Shown: positions 51,461-61,476, counted from the first letter of the stretch. The stretch is 64,000 nucleotides of DNA from Candidatus Gastranaerophilales bacterium (GCA_944326485.1 CALVED010000001.1:124001-188000), one strand, 5' to 3'. Notes: generated by a model from the sequence alone, not told the origin. Translations and numbers: made by a program.

Positions 51461-54217
51461 CTATTTTATCTTTTTAAGTGAAGATATAAAGTTATTATGT
51501 TCAACATCACCATCAACTTTAGTTAAAAATACCTGACAGTCTTTTTCTTCAGCATCAATAGCCGGTAATTGTGATAATTCAGCAGCATAATAATTAGAAT
51601 CATTTCTACTATTTAAAGGTATTCTATTCGCCAAACTATTCAACGAGAAATTTCTTAAGAAACCTGCAAATCCTTTATTTTTATTTGAGAATTTTGTATA
51701 AATTCTTAAAATTGCATCACTATTTTCTAAATTATATCTTCCTATAATAAATGCACTTAATTGAGGAGAATAAGATTTTATTTTCAGCATCTCTATTACA
51801 TTATTTTTTAATATTAAATCTCCTGTAATTTTATCAAAATTGCCTTCTGGAATATTTATCAAATCCGAAAATACAGAAGGACTAATCATCGCAAGAGGAT
51901 TTCTAAATAATGCAGCAAATTTTAATACATACTCAACCAATCCTATTTTTTGTATAGTTCCATTTTTCACTACAAATTTTATAACACCATTTAACTTTAG
52001 ACTTTCATCTGTATTTAAATTTATATAACCGCTTGCTTTACCGGATATTTCTCTTTTTAAATTCAGAATTGCAGTTGACATAATATCAGAATTTACATCT
52101 TTTATACCAAGTTTTATACTATATTTCTGATTTTTTAAATCGCAATTTACTTCTGCAGATGAATGACCTTCTGCGATTTCAAATCTGTTAGAATGCATTT
52201 TAAATATAGAATTTTTATCTAAAGACATATTAGCTTCTATATTAGAGAAATTTATTTCTTTGTATTTCCCATTTAAAATTTTAACAATACATTCTTCAAT
52301 AATTAAATTTTTAATATCAAAAGCCAAAGCATCATTAGTATCATCGTCATCAATTTCTTCTTTTGTATAATCTGCCTGTTGAACAGGAGAATTCATAGCT
52401 CTCATAATTCTTTCAACATCAACATTATCAAGAGTTAAAGTTATATTTCTTACTAAAATAGGGAATATTATAGCATTACCAATTTTACCTTTGAAATCAT
52501 ACTGACAGCGTCTAAATCTGCCTTGAGCAAAAATATTTAATGATTTATCCGCAGTTACGACCTTTCCTTTTTTGAGGAAAAGTCTTTGAGACGGTATTGC
52601 AACACCTTCTGCCTCAAGATTAGCTTTAATAATAGGAAACTTACCGAGATCAACATATTGCATATTGCCGCTAAATTTTCCTTTTCTAAACATTTTTTTA
52701 CCAACAATAACATTTAAGAATTCACTGGGGAGAGGATTTGGTATATCAAATCCAAAGTCATAAACTTTTCCGCTAACAATATTAACATTACCATTTAATG
52801 TTAATATTGGTTTTATACCCTTACTGGCTTTTGTAATTTCTTTAGCTATATAATAATTTATTGTTTCTATATTAAGATTATCACCAATCAAATGCAAATC
52901 AGCTTTTAATGCCCTATCATAACCCACAGGGCTAAAAGAATTACCTTCAAGAAGAATATCATTACCTTTTGCTATTTTACCCATCAAAGTAATATCAAAT
53001 TTATTACCTTTAGACTTAACTATAATTTTAGATCTGCTATCGCCAACAAGTGAAAGCGAAACGCCTGCAACTTTAGATAAATAATTCTGAGCAAATTCAT
53101 TAGTTAAAACAGCACTCATATCAATAGTTGTATCTGCTGTTTTTAGATAATCTTTTACACTTCCGTTAAAGCTAAAATCATTATTTTTATTACTTCCATA
53201 AAAACCTTTAAAGTTTTTAAGAATCAAATCATTACCTTTTAAAGCAACAATTCCTGAACTTACCTTAAAAGGCAAATTATTTAAAGGTATTATTTTTGCA
53301 GATATTCTGTTGAAAACAATATCACCAGTCATATCTTTATTTGTTATTCTAAATTTGAAATCAAAATCACCATGCAAATCTTTTATCATTGCTAACTGTT
53401 CATCAATATTGTTTTCAATAATATTAGTTCTTAGAAGTTTAATAATATCAAGAATGAAAAATCTTTTTGCAAAAACAATTACTTCAAAATTTTTATTCCT
53501 ATCTGCCCAAGCATTAAAAAACATTTTTGAATAATTGATAATAAGGGGACAATTATTAACAAAAATTTGTTTTTCTTTTATAACTACTTTATTATCGTCT
53601 TTTATCGCAATTTTTACAGTTTTTCCACCTTTGATAATATCTGCATTAAAATTAAAATGAACATATCTTTCTATTTTTTGAGTATTATCTATTTTTAAAT
53701 CGGAAGCATTTAATTTAATAAATGTGTCTTTTACTGGTGTATATAAAATAGTAGAATTATTTAAATAAAGAATTGAGTCAAATAAATCAATATCAAATGA
53801 AGATTTTGTTTCTTTTTTTTCTTTTGAAGCAGGCAATAATTTCATTATTTTATCTGCATCAACAAAAAGATTATCAGCACCAAACCTGTCTATAATTATA
53901 GATTTTTTTAATATATTTCTTATATCAATCTGAGAATCCAACTCGCTAACATATAGTATTCTATCAGCAGCTTCACTTACCGATAAAGAAATAACTTTAA
54001 ATTCAATTTTAGGGAAATTTTTTGTAACTAATATTGGTTTTTCTATATCAACATATAAATTTGTATAATTATTTACTAAATTTTCTGAAAAAGAAATTAC
54101 TTTTTCATTGGAAACAGCAAAAGGTAATACCTTAAAATAAATAAATATACAAGCACAAGCAAGTATAATAAATACCAAAATAAACCAAAATAAAATTTTA
54201 AAAATTAATTTCAACAT
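51461..54217 (-). CDS. AsmA/YhdP-like envelope protein
   Basis: The 918-residue protein has a single N-terminal membrane helix (about 4-30) and a very long beta-strand-rich remainder. An AsmA-like N-terminal block (KPILVTKNFPKIEFKVISLS) and the C-terminal AsmA_2-like segment (GDLILKNNVIEMLKIKSYSPQ, NSDAILRIYTKF, NPLAMISPSVFSDLINIPEG) are visible. Proteins of this repeating-beta-groove class bridge the inner and outer membranes and move phospholipids. That role is inferred and fits the diderm envelope. No operon partner: the WG-repeat gene is divergent. Confidence 0.75.
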   Translation of the reverse strand: MLKLIFKILFWFILVFIILACACIFIYFKVLPFAVSNEKVISFSENLVNNYTNLYVDIEKPILVTKNFPKIEFKVISLSVSEAADRILYVSELDSQIDIRNILKKSIIIDRFGADNLFVDADKIMKLLPASKEKKETKSSFDIDLFDSILYLNNSTILYTPVKDTFIKLNASDLKIDNTQKIERYVHFNFNADIIKGGKTVKIAIKDDNKVVIKEKQIFVNNCPLIINYSKMFFNAWADRNKNFEVIVFAKRFFILDIIKLLRTNIIENNIDEQLAMIKDLHGDFDFKFRITNKDMTGDIVFNRISAKIIPLNNLPFKVSSGIVALKGNDLILKNFKGFYGSNKNNDFSFNGSVKDYLKTADTTIDMSAVLTNEFAQNYLSKVAGVSLSLVGDSRSKIIVKSKGNKFDITLMGKIAKGNDILLEGNSFSPVGYDRALKADLHLIGDNLNIETINYYIAKEITKASKGIKPILTLNGNVNIVSGKVYDFGFDIPNPLPSEFLNVIVGKKMFRKGKFSGNMQYVDLGKFPIIKANLEAEGVAIPSQRLFLKKGKVVTADKSLNIFAQGRFRRCQYDFKGKIGNAIIFPILVRNITLTLDNVDVERIMRAMNSPVQQADYTKEEIDDDDTNDALAFDIKNLIIEECIVKILNGKYKEINFSNIEANMSLDKNSIFKMHSNRFEIAEGHSSAEVNCDLKNQKYSIKLGIKDVNSDIMSTAILNLKREISGKASGYINLNTDESLKLNGVIKFVVKNGTIQKIGLVEYVLKFAALFRNPLAMISPSVFSDLINIPEGNFDKITGDLILKNNVIEMLKIKSYSPQLSAFIIGRYNLENSDAILRIYTKFSNKNKGFAGFLRNFSLNSLANRIPLNSRNDSNYYAAELSQLPAIDAEEKDCQVFLTKVDGDVEHNNFISSLKKIK

Positions 54218-54243
54218 AACATCACTATGATATAATAAAAATC

Positions 54244-55125
54244 ATGAAAAAGTTATTATTTTTAATTTGCACTACATTTTTTTTAATACAAAATTCTTCA
54301 CTGGGACAAATATGTATATACAGTGAAGATAATAAATTCGGTATAAAAAACGATAAACAAGAAGTTGTTGTTAAACCTATATATAATAAAATTATTAGAT
54401 TATCAGATGAATCTTTTATTGTTCAAAAGAAAAATAAATTTGGAATTATAAATAAAGACGGAGATATTCTGGTTCCAATAAAGTACAGGCATGTTGAAAG
54501 AGTATTAGGCAAATATGCTAAGCTTGGAAATTATGGTGACTTTGGATTATATGATGGAACAGGCTTTGCAGTTATTCCTCCAATATATGATTCTATCGAT
54601 TTATTATTTGGCGGCATGCTCTTAACATATAAAGATTATAAATATGGTATAAGTGATTTTAACGGAAAAGTTATTTTAGAAAATATATTTGATGATATAT
54701 ATATGCCTAAACCAAATATCATGAGAATAGAATATAACGGACAATGGTACGAAATAGAACAGGTTACATCTGACACTTTAAAGCTTCCGGATGACATAAG
54801 AACAGTAAAGACAAGTTCTGATTTTAAAGTTACAAATATAGTTGTTAACACAGGTGTTGTATCAGGATATTCTGTATTAACATTTACTGACTATATAATA
54901 AAAATGATATCTTCCATATCTCCTGCTCATGAAGACACTATTGATGAATTAATGTTGTCTCAAGGTGCGGAAACAGTATCAATATTTATTAAACTAACTT
55001 GGCTACCAAGATACCCTTTTAGTTATGCAAGAAATTATTATAAATATATAAGAAATCCAAATAATGGACCTTTAACATCTATAAGAAAGAAATTATTAAG
55101 GAAAATGAATAAAACGACCCCATAA
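54244..55125 (+). CDS. Secreted WG-repeat protein
   Basis: A signal peptide (about 1-21: MKKLLFLICTTFFLIQNSSL) precedes four WG-type beta repeats at about 24-175. Typical phrases are KFGIINKDGDILVPIKY, DFGLYDGTGFAVIPPIYD and KYGISDFNGKVILENIFD. The C-terminal third is helical and unrelated. WG repeats are binding modules of unknown ligand. There is no Shine-Dalgarno sequence: TATAAT lies eight bases before the ATG, which suggests a nearly leaderless mRNA. A strong terminator follows. Confidence 0.82.
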   Translation: MKKLLFLICTTFFLIQNSSLGQICIYSEDNKFGIKNDKQEVVVKPIYNKIIRLSDESFIVQKKNKFGIINKDGDILVPIKYRHVERVLGKYAKLGNYGDFGLYDGTGFAVIPPIYDSIDLLFGGMLLTYKDYKYGISDFNGKVILENIFDDIYMPKPNIMRIEYNGQWYEIEQVTSDTLKLPDDIRTVKTSSDFKVTNIVVNTGVVSGYSVLTFTDYIIKMISSISPAHEDTIDELMLSQGAETVSIFIKLTWLPRYPFSYARNYYKYIRNPNNGPLTSIRKKLLRKMNKTTP

Positions 55126-55137
55126 AGAGGTCGTTTT
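55111..55137 (+). terminator. Terminator after the WG-repeat gene
   Basis: AAAACGACC (55111-55119) pairs with GGTCGTTTT (55129-55137), then ATTTTTG follows. It begins inside the last codons of the gene. Confidence 0.85.
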
Positions 55138-55202
55138 ATTTTTGTATTAAACTTCTCTAGCAAAGCAACAACAATAATGAAGTTTTCACATTTAAAACTA
55201 TT

Positions 55203-56432
55203 TTATTCAACAGTTTCTTCTTGATTATCACCATCTTCGAAAGAAGCAATATCTTCTTCATCCATAGCATATTCTTCCTGTTCACGGATTTCTTCAGCTA
55301 TTTCGTCAACTTCGTCTTCAACCGGTTCTTCAACTTGTTCATCAACATGTGCTTGATGATGATTATAATCCATTTTTTCTGCTTGAGATTGACTTTTAAT
55401 ATCAATTTTCCAACCAGTTAATTTATGAGCCAATCTAACATTTTGACCATCACGACCAATAGCTAAACTTAATTGATCATCAGGAACAATAACAAAAGCT
55501 TCTTTTGAATATTCATCATCAGCCAAAATATCAACAGAAACAATTCTTGCCGGAGATAAAGCATTAACAATATATTCAACAGGATTATCAGAATATCTTA
55601 CTATATCTATTTTTTCATTTTTTAATTCACCAATAATTGTTTGTATTCTGCTTCCTCTAGGTCCAATACAAGCACCAACTGAATCTACATCAGGGTCATT
55701 ACTTGCAACAGCAATTTTTGTTCTGTATCCTGCTTCTCTTGAAATAGATTTAATTTCAACAATACCATCTTCTATTTCTGGAACTTCAAGTTCAAATAAT
55801 TCTCTAACAATTTCAGGATGAGCATGTGAAACAATTACTTGAGGAAGTCTTGAAGTTTCTTTAACATTAAGAACAAAAACCCTTATTCTTGTGCCTGGTT
55901 TATAATATTCGCCAGGTATTTGTTCTTTTTGAGGCATAATAGCATCTGTTTTGCCTATATTAACAATTACATTTCTATTTTCAACTCTTTGAATAATACC
56001 TGTAGTTAAAGTACCTTTCTTTTCCATAAATTCATCAAGAACTAATTTTCTTTCAGCTTCACGTATTCTTTGAGTAATAACCTGCTTAGCACTTTGTGCT
56101 GCAATACGACCAAAATTTTCAGGGGTAACTTCTATTTTCACTTCATCTTCAAGTTCAACTTCATCATCTATTTCTTTAGCATCTTCTAAAGATATTTCAA
56201 GATTAGGATCTTCAACTTTTTCAACAACTACTTTTGTTCTAAAAACACCGATTTCTCCAGTTTGTTCATCTAATATAGCTTCTACATTAGGAACATCCTT
56301 TTGTTTTAAATGTTTTTTATATGCAGTTACCATTGCATCACATAAAGAAGCAATTATAACATCTTTAGAAATTCCTTTTTCTCTTTCTAATTCTTCACAA
56401 GCTTCAAATAAAGCTGTTCCTATTTTTATCAT
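55203..56432 (-). CDS. nusA: Transcription termination/antitermination factor NusA
   Basis: NusA binds RNA polymerase and modulates pausing. The 409-residue protein has the N-terminal polymerase-binding domain (about 1-125), an S1 domain (GIIQRVENRNVIVNIGKTDAIMP, in outline), and two KH domains (SVGACIGPRGSRIQTII near 245 and LAIGRDGQNVRLAHKLTGWKI near 325). A Glu-rich acidic tail follows from about 350. It lacks the E. coli C-terminal repeats, as in cyanobacteria and many Gram-positives. Co-transcribed with rimP upstream (11-base gap). Confidence 0.96.
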   Translation of the reverse strand: MIKIGTALFEACEELEREKGISKDVIIASLCDAMVTAYKKHLKQKDVPNVEAILDEQTGEIGVFRTKVVVEKVEDPNLEISLEDAKEIDDEVELEDEVKIEVTPENFGRIAAQSAKQVITQRIREAERKLVLDEFMEKKGTLTTGIIQRVENRNVIVNIGKTDAIMPQKEQIPGEYYKPGTRIRVFVLNVKETSRLPQVIVSHAHPEIVRELFELEVPEIEDGIVEIKSISREAGYRTKIAVASNDPDVDSVGACIGPRGSRIQTIIGELKNEKIDIVRYSDNPVEYIVNALSPARIVSVDILADDEYSKEAFVIVPDDQLSLAIGRDGQNVRLAHKLTGWKIDIKSQSQAEKMDYNHHQAHVDEQVEEPVEDEVDEIAEEIREQEEYAMDEEDIASFEDGDNQEETVE

Positions 56433-56443
56433 AGTACTTTCTC

Positions 56444-56977
56444 CTATATTTCACTCGAATATAATCTTGCAGATATAATATTATCTTTTTTTATTAATAT
56501 ATTTTTTTTATCTTTATAAGCAAAAACAGTCAGTCCTTCATTTTCATCAAAGTCCTCAATTTTTGCAACAAATTGTTTTTCACCGGAATCATCAACGGGT
56601 TGTTTTAACTTTAAATTTATATCTTTTCCTTTAAAAATAAGATATTCTTTATCAGATTTTATTTTTCTCTCTATTCCCGGAGAACTAACCTCTAAGTAAT
56701 ATTTAAAAGGGATTAACTCTTCCAAGAAATCAGAAAGACTTCTTGAAACATTTTCACAATCATCAATATTTACTTCTCTATCATTAGAATAAATATAAAT
56801 TCTTAGAAACCATCTATGATTTTCTTTAACCAGTTCAACTTCAACAGGAATAAGACCAAAACGCATTAAAGTATTATCAATTAACGGCTCTATCTTCTCC
56901 ATTAATTCACGTTTATTAACGTACTCAAATTGAGAATTATTATTTGATTGAGATTTATTAAACTTATCTCTTGTCAA
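56444..56977 (-). CDS. rimP: Ribosome maturation factor RimP
   Basis: RimP assists 30S subunit maturation. The 177-residue protein contains the conserved blocks LVKENHRWFLRIYIYSNDREVNIDDCENVSRSLSDFLEE (in outline) and YYLEVSSPGIERKI near residue 100. The start is a TTG seven bases after AGGAG; no ATG fits. It is the first gene of rimP-nusA, the usual pair. A terminator-like hairpin lies about 47 bases upstream in the leader, see findings. Confidence 0.94.
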   Translation of the reverse strand: MTRDKFNKSQSNNNSQFEYVNKRELMEKIEPLIDNTLMRFGLIPVEVELVKENHRWFLRIYIYSNDREVNIDDCENVSRSLSDFLEELIPFKYYLEVSSPGIERKIKSDKEYLIFKGKDINLKLKQPVDDSGEKQFVAKIEDFDENEGLTVFAYKDKKNILIKKDNIISARLYSSEI

Positions 56978-57023
56978 TCTAAAACTCCTTTCCGTTACTA
57001 AACAACCACCAGTTAAATAAAAA

Positions 57024-57043
57024 AGAAACGGTTTTCCGTTTCT
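57024..57043 (-). terminator. Terminator-like hairpin upstream of rimP-nusA
   Basis: AGAAACGG and CCGTTTCT form a perfect eight-base stem with a four-base loop. On the minus strand a T-rich run (TTTTTTATTT) follows. No minus-strand gene precedes it, so it lies in the probable 5' leader of rimP-nusA. Confidence 0.6.
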
Positions 57044-57133
57044 CTAATCAACATAATTTAATGATAACATAATATAATTTATTTTAAAACAATCTTATAA
57101 GTTGTTTAATTAAAATTAACAATACATATAATT

Positions 57134-57172
57134 TGTCTGAGAAAAAATTAATTATAATCTAAAATTATGAGT
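57134..57172 (+). repeat. Fragment of the intergenic hairpin repeat (E)
   Basis: TTTGTCTGAGAAAAAATTAATTATAATCTAAAATTATGAGTGAATTT (in outline) matches the first 40 bases of the repeat family. It is truncated after the first hairpin. Confidence 0.6.
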
Positions 57173-57241
57173 GAATTTACCTCAGATAGATTTTATTTTT
57201 TGTCAAAATTGATTATAATTAATAGAAATAGGAACAACATT

Positions 57242-58048
57242 ATGAAATCAGTAAAAGAAGTAGCAACAGAATCAAAAATTATAGAAAAACTAAAAAATTA
57301 TCCAAAATGTACAGAAATGGTCAAATATTTATTTGCTGATATCGAGCTGCAAGAAATGCAAGATTATGCAAATAATGTTTCTATAAAAAGACTTGGATAT
57401 AACGACCACGGACCCGTACATATGCGACAAGTTGCTATAAATACAATAAAAATGCTTACTTTATTACACGAAGCAGGAATTAAAACTTCTATTGAAACAG
57501 AAGAAATAGGCTCATTTGAAGATAGTTTATGTGCAATTGTAATGGCAGCATTAATGCACGATTTAGGAATGATGATAGGAAGACAAGGACATGAAGAAAT
57601 GTCTGTTATACTTGCAATTCCTTTAATTGATAAAACATTAAATAAAGTATTTCCTGACGATATACATAAAAGAGTAGTAATAAAATCATTAGCCATAGAA
57701 GCTATAATTGGACATATGACATCAAGAAAAATACACTCTTTAGAAGCAGGGATTTTACTTATTGCAGATGGCTGCGATATGACAAAAGGAAGAGCCAGAA
57801 TACCTCTTGCTATACACAATGCACCAAAAGTAGGTGATATTCATAAATACAGTGCAAACGCAATTACAAGAGTCGTTATTCACCACGGCGAGAAAAAACC
57901 AATTCAAATAGATATAGAAATGTCATCAGAAGTAGGTTTCTTCCAAATTGAAGAAGTTCTTTTAACAAAAGTTGATGCAAGCACTGCAAAACAATATATT
58001 GAAATATATGCCGGAGTAACAGGTGAAGAGAAAAAATGTTACCTGTAA
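57242..58048 (+). CDS. HD-domain metal-dependent phosphohydrolase
   Basis: The start is the ATG at 57242, behind AGGAAC; the open frame upstream reads through a repeat fragment and is discarded. The 268-residue protein has the HD-superfamily pattern: an H in YNDHGPVHMRQVA (about 53-65) and ALMHDLGMMIGRQGHEEMS with the HD doublet near 107. A GHMTSRKIHSLEAGILLIADGCDMTKG block follows. It is related to HD phosphohydrolases such as cyclic-nucleotide or nucleotide phosphatases. The substrate is unknown. The stop is four bases from the mrnC stop on the opposite strand. Confidence 0.85.
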   Translation: MKSVKEVATESKIIEKLKNYPKCTEMVKYLFADIELQEMQDYANNVSIKRLGYNDHGPVHMRQVAINTIKMLTLLHEAGIKTSIETEEIGSFEDSLCAIVMAALMHDLGMMIGRQGHEEMSVILAIPLIDKTLNKVFPDDIHKRVVIKSLAIEAIIGHMTSRKIHSLEAGILLIADGCDMTKGRARIPLAIHNAPKVGDIHKYSANAITRVVIHHGEKKPIQIDIEMSSEVGFFQIEEVLLTKVDASTAKQYIEIYAGVTGEEKKCYL

Positions 58049-58051
58049 AGT

Positions 58052-58432
58052 TTAATTCATTTTAACAATATTGAAATCAATTAAATCATCCATTATTTTG
58101 CACAATTTAGAAAATCTTTCTTTGTTGTGAATATAGTTATATCCTAAAACAACTTCAAGAGATGTTGCGGTAGAATGCAAAGCTCTATTTATTTTTCTTG
58201 CTGTAGATGTTGGAATATTTCTTGCCCTTCTTGCCAATTCAATTTCTTGTTCAGTTAAATAAGGAGTGATTTTTTCCAATAACTCAGTTTGAAAACCTGC
58301 ATTTACGAAATAAACAGTATATTTATGAAGTCGTTTTAGATTAGATGTCATCATTATAGTTCTTTCTCTAATGAAAACCTCATAAACAGCATCACCTATA
58401 TGTGCATAATTTTTAATGTTTAATTCCTGCAA
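58052..58432 (-). CDS. mrnC: Mini-ribonuclease III
   Basis: This 126-residue RNase III catalytic domain without a double-strand-binding domain has IGDAVYEVFIRERTIM (catalytic Asp in the IGDAV block, about 12-27) and ARRARNIPTSTARKINRALHSTATSLEVVLGYNYI (in outline) as in MrnC. It matures 23S rRNA ends in Gram-positives and cyanobacteria-related lineages. The gene is usually near cysS, but here it lies 30 kb away from it. Confidence 0.9.
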   Translation of the reverse strand: MQELNIKNYAHIGDAVYEVFIRERTIMMTSNLKRLHKYTVYFVNAGFQTELLEKITPYLTEQEIELARRARNIPTSTARKINRALHSTATSLEVVLGYNYIHNKERFSKLCKIMDDLIDFNIVKMN

Positions 58433-58485
58433 AATTATAATCCTACATGTATATTTATAGACAATAATATAGTAATATTTATATT

Positions 58486-59628
58486 ATGAAAATACTTTTT
58501 GTCACAGATTTATATCCTCTTAATAATGAGAAAATAGCTAAAGCTTTATATTATTTTGTTGAAGAATGGAAAAAACAAGGAAATACAGTAGAAGTTATAA
58601 GGTGTAACTTCATATTGAACACAAAAATAAGAGGTAGAAAAATAGTAAAAGAAAAAATTTATAATGAAAATGGAATAAAAATATATAATTTAAATTTTCA
58701 CACTCCATTTTTATTCAATGTATACAATAAACTACCAAAAGATTTTTCACTAAAAAACTATGATGTAATAATTTCCCACATGCCTTGTGGTGCAATGATG
58801 GCTAACAAACTATTAAAGCGAGATAAAATCAAATATGTTTGTGCTGTACACTGTTCTGATATTTGTGTTTTAACAAAAAAATATTATTCAATATACTTTA
58901 AAAAAGAACTTGAAAAAGCATATATAAATGCCGATTTAATATCTGCAAGAAGTCCTGTATTAAAAACAAAATTAAGTGAATTAATACCAAGAGTAAAAGA
59001 AAAAATATTTATTGCATATTCCGGAATAGATGATGAACTTGTAGATAATATAGATGAATATAATGCTAAAAGTTTAGATTTTATTTATAATAAAGAGCTT
59101 AATATAATTGTTATAGCATCATTAATAAAGCGAAAGAATGTAGACATAATAATAAAAGGTTTAGCTGAATTAAAAGATAAAAATTTTTTCTTAAGAATTA
59201 TTGGCGATGGACCAGAAAAAAGTAATCTGCAAAAATTAACAAAAGAATTAGGGCTTGAAAAAAACATAAAGTTCATAGGTCAAATTACAAGAAAAGAAGT
59301 TTTTAATCATTTAAAGACATCATCAATTTTTGTATTATTAAGTGAAAACGAAACATTTGGATTAAGTTATTTAGAAGCTATGGCCACTCAAAATATTGTT
59401 ATAGCTTTAAAAAATGACGGAATAGATGGTATCTTAAAAGATGAAGAAAATTCTTTTTTAATATCAAACAATCCAAAAGAATTAAAAGAATGCATTGAAA
59501 AAATATTAGATTTGAAAAATATTGAATTGGAAAAATTATATAATAATATAAAAGAAACTATAAAAAGTTTAAAATCGAGCAATGCAGCCTATAATTACCT
59601 TAAGAATATTACAACAAATAACAATTAA
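58486..59628 (+). CDS. Family 4 glycosyltransferase
   Basis: The 380-residue GT-B enzyme has the N-terminal domain opening MKILFVTDLYPLNNEKIAKA. The GT4 donor-site blocks are ELNIIVIASLIKRKNVDIIIKG (about 204-225), IGDGPEKSNLQKL and SENETFGLSYLEAMATQN, which holds the E-x7-E motif near 287-295. It retains the anomeric configuration and uses a nucleotide-sugar donor, probably in envelope polysaccharide synthesis. No polysaccharide cluster surrounds it, so the acceptor is unknown. No Shine-Dalgarno sequence is seen. Confidence 0.9.
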   Translation: MKILFVTDLYPLNNEKIAKALYYFVEEWKKQGNTVEVIRCNFILNTKIRGRKIVKEKIYNENGIKIYNLNFHTPFLFNVYNKLPKDFSLKNYDVIISHMPCGAMMANKLLKRDKIKYVCAVHCSDICVLTKKYYSIYFKKELEKAYINADLISARSPVLKTKLSELIPRVKEKIFIAYSGIDDELVDNIDEYNAKSLDFIYNKELNIIVIASLIKRKNVDIIIKGLAELKDKNFFLRIIGDGPEKSNLQKLTKELGLEKNIKFIGQITRKEVFNHLKTSSIFVLLSENETFGLSYLEAMATQNIVIALKNDGIDGILKDEENSFLISNNPKELKECIEKILDLKNIELEKLYNNIKETIKSLKSSNAAYNYLKNITTNNN

Positions 59629-59690
59629 AATAGTAAAAAAACATGTTTGTTTTATAATAAACTAGGCTAAAAAAATAAGAATAAGGAATA

Positions 59691-61220
59691 ATGAAAAAAG
59701 ATACATTAGCTGTAATAAAAAATATGCTCAGTAAGAAATCAACTGATGCATTCATCGCTGAAAGTAAATCAACTGAATTAAAAAAGACTTTAAATATATT
59801 TGATTTATTAATACTAGGTATAAGTGCGGTCGTAGGCACAGGAATTTTCACAATAATAGGAAGTGCAATAGTCGGCAGTCAAGGAAGTGCAGGAGCAGGA
59901 ACGGCTGTAATTATATCAATGTTTATTGCAGCATTAGCAAGTTTATTTTCTGCTTTGGCATATTCAGAAATAGCAGCAATGATACCTGTAGCAGGAAGCG
60001 CATATACATTTACCTATGCTACAATGGGAGAATTTATGGCGTGGATGGTAGGCTGGGTGTTAATGCTTGAATACGCAATAGGAAACATCACAGTTGCAAC
60101 AGCTTGGACCGGATATCTAGGACAATTATTAAAAGGATTTAAACATATTTTACCTGATTTTATAGTAAATTTCCCATTATGGTTAAGAAATGATTTTCGT
60201 TCAATTTATATGATGTGTGAAAAATACGGATGGGATACACATGATAAAATGCCATATATTCATTTTCCGTTTGGAATAGAAATACCTATAGCAATAAATG
60301 TTCCAGCAATATTAATAGTATTGATTCTTACTATACTATTAATAAAAGGAGTCAAAGAATCAACAAGAGTTGCAGGTATAATGGTATTTGTAAATTTATC
60401 AATAATAATTTCATTTGTAGTTGTAGGAGCAAAATATGTAGCTCCAGAAAATTGGACACCATTTGCACCAAACGGATTAGAAGGTATTTTAGCCGGTACA
60501 TTCATAATATTTTTTGCATATATTGGATTTGATGCAATTTCTACAGCAGCAGAAGAAACAAAAAATCCTCAAAGAGATTTACCTATAGCTATTATCGGAA
60601 CTTTAATTCTATGTACAATTTTATATGTTTCCGTAGCTTTAGTTTTAACGGGAATTATTCCTTTAGGAAATATTGATACACAAGCACCGTTAGCACATGC
60701 AATGAGAGCAATAGGAAAAAATTGGTATGCAGGATGTATATCTGTAGGAGCATTATGTGCATTAACATCTGTTTTACTTGTTTATCAACTTGGTACAACA
60801 AGAATATTTTATGCAATAGCAAGAGATAATTTTTTACCTAAAAGTATAATGAAAATCCACAAAAAATTCAGAACACCGCATATTATAACTTGGATTTCAG
60901 GGCTAATAGTAATAATAGGTTCACTATTTATGGACTTGAATATTTCAGCCGAATTATGTAATTACGGGACATTTGCTTCATTTGTAATTATCTGTATAGA
61001 AGTATTAATACTAAGAAAAACAGAACCAAATAGACATAGACCTTTTAAAGTACCATTTTGTCCATTATTTCCGATACTAGGAATTATAATGTGCAGCTGT
61101 TTTATGATATATAAGAGCATTTCAGGAGGAGATTCATCTTTATACTTTTTATTATGGGTAATTATGGGACTTGCTATATACATATTTTATGGTTATAAAA
61201 ACAAAAGATTAAAAGGATAA
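59691..61220 (+). CDS. APC-superfamily amino acid permease
   Basis: The 509-residue protein has about 12 to 14 hydrophobic helices. The first membrane segment shows the substrate-binding ISAVVGTGIFTIIG turn (about 42-55), and helix 6 shows FIIFFAYIGFDAISTAAEETKNPQRDLP (in outline, about 271-298), both typical of the CAT/YfnA-type APC branch. It likely imports a cationic or neutral amino acid by proton symport. AAGGAATA precedes the ATG. The repeat copy D follows, so it is probably monocistronic. Confidence 0.93.
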   Translation: MKKDTLAVIKNMLSKKSTDAFIAESKSTELKKTLNIFDLLILGISAVVGTGIFTIIGSAIVGSQGSAGAGTAVIISMFIAALASLFSALAYSEIAAMIPVAGSAYTFTYATMGEFMAWMVGWVLMLEYAIGNITVATAWTGYLGQLLKGFKHILPDFIVNFPLWLRNDFRSIYMMCEKYGWDTHDKMPYIHFPFGIEIPIAINVPAILIVLILTILLIKGVKESTRVAGIMVFVNLSIIISFVVVGAKYVAPENWTPFAPNGLEGILAGTFIIFFAYIGFDAISTAAEETKNPQRDLPIAIIGTLILCTILYVSVALVLTGIIPLGNIDTQAPLAHAMRAIGKNWYAGCISVGALCALTSVLLVYQLGTTRIFYAIARDNFLPKSIMKIHKKFRTPHIITWISGLIVIIGSLFMDLNISAELCNYGTFASFVIICIEVLILRKTEPNRHRPFKVPFCPLFPILGIIMCSCFMIYKSISGGDSSLYFLLWVIMGLAIYIFYGYKNKRLKG

Positions 61221-61287
61221 AATAGAAATTTTTGAAAACAGAGTAAATGCTTAATAAAACATTGTTCGGTTTTCCATAATGATAAAT

Positions 61288-61419
61288 TGTCTGAGAAAAA
61301 ATTCACGATAAGCTGAAAGTGTGAGTGATTTTTTGGAGTGGCGTTTTCAAAAGGTGAGTACTTTGTTACCGAGTCATCCTCGCTAACAAAGTGCGATACT
61401 AGATTAAAATTTTCTCGGA
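61288..61419 (+). repeat. Intergenic hairpin repeat, copy D (internally deleted)
   Basis: It starts TGTCTGAGAAAAAATTCAC and ends AATTTTCTCGGA, so the ends form an inverted repeat. The middle about 50 bases are missing relative to copy B. The long hairpin is present as GTACTTTGTTACCGAG and CTCGCTAACAAAGTGC. Confidence 0.85.
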
Positions 61420-61476
61420 AAATATTTTAGATTTTTTATGTTTGCTTTACAATATACAAGAATAAAGGATATTAAA

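Noticed and set aside
57167-57241. N-terminal extension of the HD protein from an upstream ATG
   Set aside because: The extension lies in a fragment of the intergenic repeat, and a good ribosome binding site supports the ATG at 57242.
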